Shown here in pieces: positions 23,939-34,728 of a DNA stretch of 64,000 bases. A program made the translations under genes and the position numbers. The DNA comes from Solicoccozyma terricola (lineage: Eukaryota; Basidiomycota; Tremellomycetes; Filobasidiales; Piskurozymaceae). The stretch is from NCBI GenBank assembly GCA_001600875.1, contig BCLD01000015.1, positions 51,761 through 115,760 of the forward strand, written 5' to 3'. The notes below the pieces were generated by a model that ran no database searches, was not told the origin of the DNA, and saw only the letters and a list, made by a program, of their open reading frames with translations. Numbering within the stretch: the first letter of the stretch is position 1; each line of letters opens with the position of its first letter.

Positions 23939-24217
23939 GGGTGGTGACTGTGGGTGTTAGACGTAGTCGGTGTAGTCGCTTGCATGCCGAATATAGAGAG
24001 TGGACGCGGCTTGGTAGGGAGGGGGGAGTGGAGGGGAGGTGAGGGAGGGAAAGAATGACGTGGCAGAAGAGGGGAAGAGAGGAATGACGAGGAATGACGT
24101 GGCAGGAAGGAATGAGGAGGCAGGAGGCAGCGGAGGGATGACGTGGCAACGGGACGGGAATGCCAAGATGGCAAGAGGGCCACCACCCCCATACATGCTA
24201 TCCAGTCTATCTCAACC

Positions 24218-26996
24218 ATGGCCACACCCTCATCACCCTCATCACCCTCATCACCTGCCTCAGACGCATTCCGCACACCTCCGACATCACACACCCCTTG
24301 GCTAGAACAAGACCCACATCGTACTCCCCGCTCCAACATATTCAATCGACCATCAACATCCACATCCACCACATCCACATCCACCACAACCTCCACCATA
24401 TCCAAATCACGCAACTCGTCGAATCATCGTTCACCTCCTACGGAATGGAACGACAACGATGATCATGATGACACGTACGCTGAGGATATACCGCGACGAA
24501 ATTCGAGTGAACCGTTCTTGGAACATTTCTCGAATGATTCTGATTCAATAGGAGATGGAGACATCGACGTCGACGTCGACCACGATGATTTAGAAGAACA
24601 GCTCACGTCGTTAGGAGTGTTGGATGATGACGATGACGATGATAATCTAGGGGAACAACTTGAAGAGAACGAGTATAGTGAAGATGATTCCGACGATTGG
24701 GATATTGATAGACTTAATAATGGAGATTCACCACTCGTCTCTACACATCGTATCGGTGGGAAAAGAGGTTCAAATCGAGGTCGTAGATGGAAAGAACGAA
24801 TATGGGATGATGATATTGAAACGAATGGACCTAGAGGACCTCAATTGGTAATACTTGAGGTAAATCACCCCCATCGGCCTTTCAAACGGATAACCGACCC
24901 CCCCCCCCCCCTCCCCCCCCCACGGACTGACCCGATTTTCTCTCTCACCCCAACTCCCCCCATTCTTTCATCCCAGCTTATCCCACCACTAATCCTCTCC
25001 TACCCACTCTTCCTCCTTCCTATCCTCCCACTCCTCCCACAAGCATTCCTTCCAGCAGGAGTCATCTTGTTCCTTCCATCATTCATCATCGTAGTCATTC
25101 TATCAGCATGTGCGAGCATCGTTGCTGTTTACTTGGCTAGGTAGGTGGAAAGAAATCGTCGTCGTCGTCGTCGGCGTCGTCGTCGTTGGGGATTTATCAA
25201 GAACGAACATGTAGAACTGACCACCCCGGGGGCTGGGGGTTTTTTTTTCTGGGATCTTTTTATTCAGATACCTAAACGTCGCTTCATTTCAAGATACATG
25301 CAAAAGATTATTAGGAGTTTGGGGTCTTCAAATGGGTCGTGGTTTGATCATGGGTGGGATATTTGGAGTTTGTGTTGGTGCATTACGAGGTGAGTGTGTG
25401 TGAGGGGGGGGGGGGGGCATGCGCGGGGGGGGGGGAGGTTGTGAACAAGATCACATCGTGCGGTTCAACTAAGAATTCCTATCCTCGGTTTCGAAAACAA
25501 CCCCCCAGCGATGCATCCTATTCTAGAGCCAGTATTTCATACCTTATTTCCTGGATCATCGTTTCTCCAATCTCGGATATTATGGACTTCATTACTCTCA
25601 TTGACCGTGAGTAGTAATCATTCGTAGTAATCGTTCGATCTCTGGGTTTCATACTCCCTTACTTTATACACAACTCAAAAACGTCAACCCCCACACAGCT
25701 CCTTCCTCCAATCCTTCCAACTCGACTTGCCACTTACTCGTCACAATTCCGCCAATCTCTCATTCTACTACTCCCACTCGTGGTATTCCTGGTAATTGGC
25801 AGGACGGTAGAAATCGTCAAAGCATCGGAAGCAGCAGCAGGGGTAGGGAAAGGAGATGGGTTCTCGTCTGGTCCTTTGGCATCACCTGTTGAAGAAATCA
25901 TCAAAAGATTGGAGGATTCTGGGTGGGCATCACGAGGTAGAGGATTGTTTGATGATCAAGGTGGGATTGGAAGTGCAGCTGCGTTCAGTGAGTTTTCCGC
26001 GTTCAGGATGTTTTTCAGGGGGTGGCGGGAATCAGTCAGATGTTAACACAAGGCATTGTATTTTATTTTCCTTTTAGCCATCATCGCTGCATTCTTTAGT
26101 CCACATATTCACACTCTATCCACCCACTCTACCCTCTCCCGAACTTCCCGTCCTCAATTCTACATCCCAGTATTCGCCGTCTCTCTAGCCCTTCTAATCC
26201 TATGTCTCCCATTCGTACTCGTCCCTTACTACCTCCTACCCACCGCATTCCGCTCCGATCCTACAACCTCTTCAAATTTGGCTATTTCACCCGCTGGTAT
26301 CTTTGCAATCTATCCTACCTCTGAATCTGATCATTGGCTCAACTTATCTCGAGTAAGCACCGTCGCTCTCCTTCTCGTCTCCGCATCGCATTGGGTCGGT
26401 GCAGGGAGAGAGATGATGATTCGTGCGGTTGGAGCGCAAAGAGAAGGTAGAGCGAAAGCAGGGAGATGGGTTGGTTTTGGAATTTGGGTGATCGTTGGAG
26501 GAGTGGCTTGCTTGGGTGGTTGGACAGCGGATAAGGTTGAGGTGGTTGGTGTTTTATGCGTGATCTTGGTGGGATGGTTGTTACCTTGTGGGTGCTTGGC
26601 ATGTTGGGGCCTAATGAGGAGAAAATAATCAACATCGGACGACTGACAGTGTGGCTTGTAAAAACAGCACTCTTCTTCGTTACAACGTTTCACGTCTGGA
26701 CTCCTCTCGCCATCGTCTTCCCGTCTCAAAACCCAATCACACAGACTCCCAATATGCCCTCATCGCCCGCATTCACCTCTGAACTTGTACCTACCACGTC
26801 ATCGACGACTGGCGTCGAGACACCTTCACTTCTCAATGCATCATTTGACATCCTCCTTGCGAGAAAGGAACGACAGCTTCAGAAAAAAAGGACAGGGAGG
26901 AGGTTGTGGCAAGATTTAATTGTGTTTGTGGGGATATTCCCAGTGGGAGCGTTGGGAACGGTGTGGACTGTTGCGAGACTGATAGGGGTGCTGTAG
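24218..26996 (+). CDS. Polytopic membrane protein of unknown family
   Basis: Seven exons (24218-24859, 24977-25140, 25268-25389, 25509-25606, 25699-25987, 26078-26587, 26668-26996) give 717 residues. Residues 1-210 are Ser/Thr- and Asp/Glu-rich and probably cytosolic. From exon 2 on I count about nine hydrophobic segments (for example LIPPLILSYPLFLLPILPLL, GVILFLPSFIIVVILSA, LIMGGIFGVCVGA, FYIPVFAVSLALLILCLPFV, VGVLCVILVGWLLPSLFFV). A soluble loop of about 60 residues with VEEIIKRLEDSGW lies between them, and a cytosolic tail with ARKERQLQKKR before the last helix. I do not recognise a transporter signature, and the GWLLPSLFF helix alone is not enough to call one. Confidence 0.75.
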
Positions 26997-27350
26997 ATGG
27001 TAGACTGTATTGGGGGAGGGGGGCCATCCGTCTCCGAGTAGGCTGGCGATGCTGTCAAGTCCCATAACCCAGACGCGGTTTGTTGACAATTGTCCACGTG
27101 CTTGCCCGATTGGGTTCGTGACCGCGTCCTCATCCTCATCATCCCCCTGCTTTCAGATCACCTCCTTCCACCAATGCAAGCACCGTGAACGATGTCAATC
27201 AGTCCACACATCGTTCTCCACAATCCGCCAGTCTCTCACACACCATCACCGCATAGCAGAATTCCCATACTCGCACGAACACGAACGACTCCTCTATCCC
27301 CTCTCAACCCGAATCGATTCGGTACATCTCCAATCCAAATCGATCAGACG

Positions 27351-28369
27351 ATGACTGAAGAGGATTCTCAGGATTCTCAGATGGGGAAGGGGTATCATCG
27401 ATCATCATCACCTTCAGACCCTCTCACGTCACCTACACCCGCTGCGTATCATTTACCCAACGCCAACCTCTTCTCCCCGCAAAGTCCACGACATCATTCT
27501 CATCTCCCCCTAATCCGACACCAAAATCACACACCCCGTCTCCCTCCTTCGTCATCAAATGCAACCATCACAGGTCATTCATTCGCATCCGCCTCTTCTA
27601 ACCGATTACAACAACAACAACGTCATTCTTCTCCATCAACCACCCAACGACTTCAATCCAATCGACCTCAACCTCGTTGGTCTGCTTCAGCAGCATACCA
27701 AAGAACTCACGACGCTCTCATGGGATCAGGTTCAGGTTCAGAATCTGGAAACGGTCACGGTCACGGTCACGGACTCGAGGGGAATACGGTTAGATCTGCT
27801 ATGTGGAGGGATAAATTCCGTCAGAGGTGTTTGAAACGACAAGAGAGGAGATCGATGGGTCCAGATGGGAAAGTATCGGATGGCTCGATGAAGGGAGTCA
27901 GTTCTGATGGAGAACTGTACAATGATGATGAGGAAGCAGAACGTGAGGATGAGGAGGTAAGTGTAACTTTTGGCTTTTTAATACGATTTTCCCAAATCAA
28001 AGGCGGTTCCGAGTTTCCTGACACGATTTGTTCATCGAAATATCCCAGATCTTTCGTCGTATCATGACAATGCAAAGACGTCGTAACATCCACGCCACTC
28101 AAGCTTCCTACGACCGAGAAGTAGGTTCCGATCCTGCCGTGTGGGAATCTGAAATCCGCGAAGCAGAAGGAGATGAGGATATACCTCCTGATATAATACT
28201 AGCCATGGAGGATGAAGAATTGTGGGCTATGATGGAGCAGGAACATGAACATGAACAACATGCACATACCAGCGTAGATCAAGGCACCGTGGACGGACTG
28301 TTGGATGGGATTGATCCGAAGATGCTGTGGGATGAGTTGGAGGATGAGGATGTGGAGATGGGTGGCTGA
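27351..28369 (+). CDS. Hypothetical protein, possible RPA-interacting protein homologue
   Basis: Two exons (27351-27956, 28049-28369) give 308 residues; an upstream in-frame ATG at 27192 would add 53. The first half is Ser/Pro/Gln-rich. Near the middle is RSAMWRDKFRQRCLKRQERR, which resembles the N-terminal box of RPA-interacting proteins (aromatic-Lys, then Arg-Cys, then basic residues). The end is acidic with ILAMEDEELWAMMEQE and DPKMLWDELEDEDVEM. RPA-interacting proteins import the single-strand DNA binding complex RPA into the nucleus. The C-terminal zinc finger of animal RPAIN is not visible, so the call is weak. Confidence 0.45.
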
Positions 28370-28887
28370 AAGTTTTTCGGACGGGGGGTGTTTTGTGTAC
28401 GAGGTGAAAAAGCGATGATATTGCTATGCAACGATGGATGGATGTGTATAAAGAGTGGATGATCAGGATAACCAGCATGTGAAGAGCGTATCAGAGTATG
28501 AGGATATGAGTTGTAACTCGGTTTGAACGCGTTGACCGGTCCGAACGCGCCGTTCAACGCCGCCAGAGATGAGATTAGATCGGCGGGATAGATGGATGGT
28601 GAACACAGTCACAGCGATGATGCCAGGGAGAAATGGTCGACGAGCAAGAGGTGTTGGCGGGCATGTCTTCAGTCGTCCGACGACGACGACGTATATCATC
28701 GAGCCCCTGTAATATGATGCATGATACAGAGGCAGATGGAGAGTAGGGGATATATCGGTGTATACCATCCATTCGTCACGGCTTCCCGGTCCAGGTGGAG
28801 GGACATATATAAGAGGATCCGGTTAACGTCCTTCACTTCCACTACAACCTCACATATCCAAATCTACTTCACTCTCCTCGAAACATC
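28370..28887. promoter_or_regulatory. ILV3 upstream region with TATA box
   Basis: A 518-base gap following the preceding gene's stop. TATATAAG at 28806-28813 lies about 75 bases upstream of the ILV3 ATG, the best TATA-like element in the window. A GACGACGACG tract lies at about 28680. Open frames here have no motif. Confidence 0.6.
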
Positions 28888-31392
28888 ATGTCAGCTGGTC
28901 AGGTAAACATCCACACTCGCATCCCTCGACAAGCTATCCCAGATCTCGTTCCAAAACCTAGCGACCAGCACCCTACCTCCGCTCTCAATCGCACGTCCTC
29001 ACTTATCACACAGACAGCCACCCATGCTGGTGCACAAGCCTTCTTCCATGCCCTCGGATTGACCACAGAGGACTTGAAGAAGCCTCAGATAGGCATATCT
29101 TCCGTTTGGTATGAAAGTAATCCTTGCAACTCGCACTTGGATGGGTTGGCGAGGGAAATCAAAAAAGGTTGTGAAGATGCAGGACTGATAGGGTTCATGT
29201 GTGCGACCGTGGGAGTGAGGTGAGTGCGTTCTGTAACGTATCATCCTTCACGCAGCTCATCCATAGTGCCCTTTGTTTTGGGGGCGTACAGTGATAACAT
29301 CACTCAGGGTACCCCAGGCATGTCATACTCACTCCCCTCTCGAGATCTCATCGCCGGTAAGCCCCTACTTGCTCCTCTAGCGTCGTCTGGCGTATTCCAG
29401 CCATTGTCACTGACGTTTCCATCTTCAACCGTGTAGACTCCATCGAAATGATCGTCACGTCTCATCTATATGACGGTAATATCTCCGTTCCAGGGTGCGA
29501 CAAGAACATGCCAGGATGTTTGATCGCTGCTGCAAGACATAACCGGCCTACAATTATCGTTTATGGAGGGAGTATCAAAGCGGGGAAGAGGGCGATAGAC
29601 TGTCCAGCTTTGGGACAGGTTGCGGGACAAGGTCAGTGGAAGGAGAATGCGTCGGGTCCACACCGCCAGTCGAATGGAAAGAAGTTGACCGAAGGAATCT
29701 CCCCCCCCCCCCCCCCACCAACAACTCACAGACATTAACATCGGTGAGTGATTCCAAAAGTCTCACTTTGAACTTCTCTAGGATGACTGAAACCCACAAT
29801 CGATCTCCCCTATAGCCACTTACTACGAATCTCGAGGAGGCTTCCTGGCTGGAAAGGTATCTGCAGAGGAGCACGACGATGTGATCAAGCATGCATGTCC
29901 AGGACCAGGAGCATGTGGAGGCATGTTCACTGCCAATACGATGGCGAGGTGAGTCATTACACTCGCATCACACTATACTCCCACTCATCTTCGCCCATCC
30001 TCAACGATAGTATCCTCGAGGCCATTGGCATGGCACTCCCATTCTCCTCATGCACACCTGCCGTATACCCTGAGAAAGCTCAAGAATGTCATCGAGCAGG
30101 ATACTATATGCGCAACTTGCTTGCTCAAAATATCCGCCCACTTGACATCATGACCCGACCAGCCTTCATCAACGCCGTCGTCTTGACCATGGCGCTATGT
30201 GGATCGACAAACGCTGTGCTGCATTTACTCGCTGTGGCGAGGGCTGCCAACGTTCCGCTTTCCCTAAACGATTTCCAGGAGATCGCGGAGAGAGTACCAG
30301 TTCTAGCGGATTTGGCACCGAGTGGGAGGTATCTTATGGAGGATTTGCATAACGCGGGTGGAGTACCAGCCGTAATGAAGTATCTCGTCGAGGAAGGTAT
30401 GATGGATGGGAGGTGAGGAACGATTCGGGCTAGCTGGAAAACGGAAAACCCTCGATCTTGGCAAGCTTATTTTATGACCATCCCCGACACAGCACCCTCA
30501 CCGTCACTGGCAAAACTCTCGCCGAGAATCTTTCCCACATTGAGCCCCTCGATTTCAAGACGCAAGATGTCATCCGCCCTCTTTCCAACCCTATCAAAGC
30601 GACAGGTCATCTGCGTATTCTGAAGGGATCTCTTGCCCCAGGCGGTGCTGTTGGTAAACTCACCGGCAAGGAAGGTTTACGCTTTGAGGGAGAGGCTATT
30701 TGCTTCGACGAAGAGGTCGGTGTATTGACGGCAATCGCGGAAGGCAGATTGAAGAAAGGTATGGTGGTTGTGATTAGGTATCAGGGTGAGTGTGTGCGGT
30801 TTTCCATTTTGATGTTGACGACAAGATCGATCGCCAGTCTGACACCTAGGTCTACAGGCCCCAAGGGTGCACCAGGAATGCCAGAGATGCTAGGTCCCAC
30901 CGGAGCAATTATGGGTGCGGGCCTAGGTAAGGACGTTGCTCTCGTGACTGACGGTCGCTTCTCCGGTGCCTCGAGAGGTTTCTGTATCGGTCATGTTGTG
31001 AGTAGAGTGTCCCCAGGGGGGGGAAGAGTTTGCAGTGAGACATATCCAACCGCTAACAATGTGTCTTTATGCAGGTCCCCGAAGCCTTCTTAGGAGGACC
31101 AATCGCCCTCGTTCAAGATGGCGACAAGATCGTGAGTTCCCTGTCTCTATCCCCCCCCCACCCCCCCTTCCCCCTTTTCTAAAGCCGAGCCTAACCCTCC
31201 TTCTCTTTGTCATTTAAGATCATCGACGCAACCTCGAACACCATCGACGTCCTCCTCTCACCTACCGAGCTATCCGCCCGTTCTGCCGAATGGGAGAAGA
31301 CGGGTAAGAGGCCATACAAGCACACTCGTGGGGTGTTGTTCAGATACGCAAGGGACGTGGCTGATGCTAGTCAGGGAGCATACACGGATTGA
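28888..31392 (+). CDS. ILV3: Dihydroxy-acid dehydratase (branched-chain amino acid synthesis)
   Basis: Ten exons (28888-29219, 29292-29356, 29437-29631, 29732-29743, 29816-29948, 30011-30412, 30493-30785, 30858-30997, 31075-31131, 31219-31392) give 600 residues, a full-length IlvD/Edd enzyme. Cluster ligands are in [20 protein letters not shown] and [31 protein letters not shown] lies near the end. It converts dihydroxy-acids to the 2-keto acids of Val, Ile and Leu synthesis. Exon 4 is only 12 nt, yet its removal would break VAGQ-DINI-ATYYE. The N-terminus ([15 protein letters not shown]) is a weak mitochondrial presequence. A paralogue acting on sugar acids cannot be excluded. Confidence 0.93.
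29701..29716. repeat. C run upstream of the 12-nt exon of ILV3
   Basis: Sixteen C lie 15 bases before the acceptor of the microexon at 29732. They may act as a polypyrimidine tract for this exon. Confidence 0.6.
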
Positions 31393-31539
31393 AAGATATC
31401 AAGCGAGCAAAGATCGTGTATATAACTTAATTCAAATCAGACTGTATGAATGGCCTTGAACGCCTTCATCGTACACTCCTTCTTTGCTACCCTTCCTTAC
31501 TGCGACTTCCCCGCCTTGACGATTCCCACTCCTAACGCT

Positions 31540-32364
31540 TCATATCTGATCCTCTTCCGAGTTCCTAAGCGACGTTCTGGCCGTTTCTGTCGAACCGTGA
31601 CCTTTGGGGCTCGACACCTTTGACTTTGTTTCGCTTCTCATGGGCAGCTCTCCTCGCATAATCATATCCAATAGAATCCTAGTTTGTTTGACTGCTCTCC
31701 TTCCATTTCTAATCCTGGCAAGATTAGATTCTTCCATGATACTTTGAAAGTGTTTGAATGGATCTGTGACAGGTAGAACGGGGGGTTCAGTCAGGATGAT
31801 GACGAAACCTAGGACCATATCCCCACCTTTCCCTTTTTGATTAATCCGGACTTTCTCAAGCTCTTCGTGAATAGCGCGTCTTTCCATCGCCTTACCCATC
31901 GGGTCGTCGTTGGATCTCATCCTTTGCTTCCCTACATTCCTTCCTACCTCTTTGTTCTTCCTTCTGGTACCTTCTTCCCTTCCGTAGATACGTTTACCTC
32001 GATCCCCATCACCATCCTGAAATCCTGACATCTTCGTACCTGATATTCTATCTCTCCCACTTCCCCTTCTCTCCTTCCATCTCCGATCTCGCGCTGCATT
32101 CCCACTCGTCTGAATCTGTTCCTCAGCTATCCTCTGATCATGTTCTCTACCTACTCCTGATACCAATTTCTCATATGTCACTCTATGTTTATCTTGTGGT
32201 CTAGGCCGATGTCCTCTCGCTTTGTGTTTCTTTGGGATGACCAGAGGAGGAGGAGGAGGTAGAAATGATGTGTTTGGTAGTGGAGAGATGGGGCCGTTGT
32301 AAGGGACGAGAAGGGGAAGACTAGTGTTGGTAGGTGATGCTTGTTCTTTATGCCTAGAAGCCAT
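31540..32364 (-). CDS. Basic hypothetical protein, single exon
   Basis: One uninterrupted frame of 274 residues starting MASRHKEQASP. It opens with a Pro-rich segment (FLPPPPPLVIPKKHKARGHR), then a long Arg/Lys/Glu-rich helix-prone region with NDDPMGKAMERRAIHEELEK, and a more hydrophobic patch, GGDMVLGFVIILTEPPVLP. No catalytic motif is visible. It is convergent with ILV3 (147 bases) and divergent from HSK3. Lack of introns is unusual in this window, but the coding frame and context look like a normal gene. Confidence 0.6.
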   Translation of the reverse strand: MASRHKEQASPTNTSLPLLVPYNGPISPLPNTSFLPPPPPLVIPKKHKARGHRPRPQDKHRVTYEKLVSGVGREHDQRIAEEQIQTSGNAARDRRWKERRGSGRDRISGTKMSGFQDGDGDRGKRIYGREEGTRRKNKEVGRNVGKQRMRSNDDPMGKAMERRAIHEELEKVRINQKGKGGDMVLGFVIILTEPPVLPVTDPFKHFQSIMEESNLARIRNGRRAVKQTRILLDMIMRGELPMRSETKSKVSSPKGHGSTETARTSLRNSEEDQI

Positions 32365-32704
32365 GGCTTGGGAGGAAGGGAGGGAGGGAGGGACACCTTG
32401 GAGCGCCGATAGAGAGTAATGGACTTCTCTACAAAGTATAGTGGTACAACTGCTATGACGTTGCACATGTTCATCTCTCCTCGGTGCCCCCGTAACCTGA
32501 CACAACTCGTGGGGGAGGGGTCAACAAAGGAGGAATACATGTCCTGCCTGCAGCCCTCCAACCAGGTGATCAACACAGTTGTTCGCCACCCGCCCCCCTT
32601 CCCCCGCGATTACGTCAGCAACGGGCAACATCCATATCTGCCATCAACAAACAAGCAAGACAACGTCTCCCAACACCCAAACACCAACCATTCCCTCTCC
32701 CACA
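32365..32704. promoter_or_regulatory. Divergent upstream region of the hypothetical gene and HSK3
   Basis: A 340-base divergent gap with a GGGAGGGAGGGAGGG tract directly upstream of the minus-strand start (about 32375-32392). No other element is clear. Confidence 0.4.
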
Positions 32705-33033
32705 ATGTCCCATCACTCCCAACCATCCTCTGCGAAAACTAGACACTATGCTCACCTCGCATCCCGCATTCACCACCTTCAACAAAACCTCTCGCAGACG
32801 GAAGAACACATGGCTAAGATGGCTGAACAGCTTGCGAGTATGTCTAGGTTAGGAGCTTGGGCTGGATCTCAGTGAGTGTTGGTTGTTAGGAGAAATTTAA
32901 ATTTAAAGGGAACGGGTTTGTTGATGGTTGAGGGATATTTTTTCGGGGGATTAGGTTCATGGCGACTTCGAGATTGTTGGATGTGGATCTGGAAAAACAG
33001 TCGGCGGTAGTAGCTGGAGCAGGGGATGGGTGA
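32705..33033 (+). CDS. HSK3: Hsk3, DASH/Dam1 kinetochore complex subunit
   Basis: Two exons (32705-32871, 32955-33033) give 81 residues, typical for Hsk3. RHYAHLASRIHHLQQNLSQTEEHM forms the predicted coiled coil. It is followed by MAEQLASMSRLGAWAGSQFMATSRLL, the conserved helix with GxxxGxxFMA spacing. The DASH complex couples kinetochores to spindle microtubules and is confined to fungi, so this gene is one of the clearest lineage markers in the window. Confidence 0.85.
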
Positions 33034-33468
33034 TTGAGAGAGCAGAGAGGGCAGAGAGCGAGCGCGGAGGGAATTTCAAGAAGGAGATTTGGTTGGGATA
33101 GAGCGAGCGAGCGAGCGAGCGCGGAGGTTCAACGAGGAGAGATGGTTGGGAATTGTCTACCCTCGTTGGGGGAGGGGGGGAGAGTTGGATGAACAATTTT
33201 GGGAGCTGGAGGGGTTTTTGGCGGGGCCGTCTATAGTTGTATAAACCGTCACATACGAGATTATTACCCAACCCGATTCAATGTTGCAAGCCTTTTCTCC
33301 TCCCCGCGGCGGCGAAACGGACACTCCCAATCCATCACCTCACGGCCCCCCCCCCCCCACCATGATCATCGCAATCACCGACCAAATAATTCCAACGAGT
33401 ATCGATCCCCGATCCCACATCACAACCCCGTGGCTTTGTTTCCTTCCTTCCTTCCTTTCTTCTTCACT
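33034..33468. other. Convergent intergenic region
   Basis: A 435-base gap between the ends of HSK3 and SHR3. It holds a GAGCGAGCGAGCGAGCG tract near 33102-33120 within a duplicated GCGCGGAGG context, plus a C run at about 33350. No coding features are convincing. Confidence 0.5.
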
Positions 33469-34531
33469 CTACTGATCCTTCTTCTCTCCTCCAACATTAC
33501 CAGCTTGTTGTCTAGTTTTCTCATCCAATTCCCTCTGTTCTCTCTCCTCGGTCCGACGAGCGTATTCTTGTCCAAGTTGCATAAGTATAATACCGACTAG
33601 ACACTGGTTCGCCTCCAAATCTAATCAGTTTATGCCAACGGGTGGTGTTGGGTGCAATGGAAGGAGGAGAGGGGGGGGGGGGGGAATTGCCCACTCACAG
33701 CACCAATCATAGCATTACCAGCTGCTAATACTCGAACAGCTTCTACACGTTCGTCATCGGTTGGAGATACTAAACGAGGTGGTGGAGGTGGAAGAATTGA
33801 AAAGGATGTAGTGGTAGTTGATTCCGGGACTGGAGGACAGGGGGAAAGGTTTTAGTGAAAAATCCGATTGGGGGAGAAGGGCGCGGGCGGGGGGGGGGAG
33901 ATTCAACTCACGGAAGATTCGGAGAGATGGGACGTGGACGGTCAAGTAAAGAATGAGTGTCGCCATATGAAGAACTGTTCAAACAAACGATGCAAACAGA
34001 TTGGTCAGTTGGTCGTTGGTTCCTTGTGAGGCAAATCCTAAAATACAGAGGGGATTCTATACCAGCCATCCTTCCGAATGCTCCGCTTGATAATGACATT
34101 ACCCAGAGAGAACGAGACTATCCAAGTCCTCCCCGTTGCTTCATTCCCCCAAGCCATACAATAATCTTCGCTCCGTGGAGACAGAAGAAATGAATGCTCG
34201 CTATGCTCGCCAGACAACAGTCTTCGCGCGGAATCCCCGAATCAACCCCCACCAACTCACTCAAACTACTACCATCGAAAAACATCGCGCTCTCATTCCA
34301 TTTATGAAGTTTCCAAACCAAGGGAATAATCGGACCTGCCAATGCCGTATGCAACACTGCTTTACAAGCACCTGGAGCTTCCCACCATATTCCGTAAAAA
34401 GTGTAAGCGTCTTCGATGGCTTTGGGTGTTACGGCGCGGTATAGTAGCGGGATGTCGACTGCTTGACAGACAAAGATGAGACCGAGGAGGAAGGACGTGG
34501 TGGCGATGACGATGGTGGTTGTGAATGGCAT
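33469..34531 (-). CDS. SHR3: Shr3-type amino acid permease chaperone of the ER
   Basis: Four exons (34261-34531, 33912-33974, 33699-33829, 33469-33603) give 199 residues. Hydrophobic helix 1 is ATTSFLLGLIFVCQAVDIPLL, then EDAYTFYGIWWEAPGACKAVLH, a second helix ending WKLHKWNESAMFFDGSSL, a third across the intron (ILHMATLILYLTVHVPSLRIF), and a fourth, RVLAAGNAMIGACLVGIILMQ, followed by GQEYARRTEEREQ. This four-helix plan with a basic cytosolic tail is that of Shr3, which prevents aggregation of amino acid permeases and links them to COPII. Intron 1 (286 nt) contains the CGAGCRYAGCGAGCA-type repeat. Confidence 0.85.
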
Positions 34532-34652
34532 GGTGGTGTTGAGTGGGTGGGTGGCTGTGTGGGTGACGCTGAGGGATGTCGATGAGTGGTTCCCAACGTT
34601 ATCTGTAACCAACCAACTATTGATATGCGTCGCTAGTTGCCTCAAATCCAAA

Positions 34653-34658
34653 CACGTG
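34653..34658. promoter_or_regulatory. CACGTG upstream of SHR3
   Basis: The palindrome lies 122 bases upstream of the SHR3 ATG, in the short gap before the end of the MTAP gene. Its distance matches those upstream of SNU23, the nucleoside hydrolase and PMI. Confidence 0.4.
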
Positions 34659-34728
34659 CATCTCTATAAACCACGCCCTATATCTACTGTGGAAAGGTAT
34701 CCCCCCCCCCCCCAGACAAATCTCCCAT

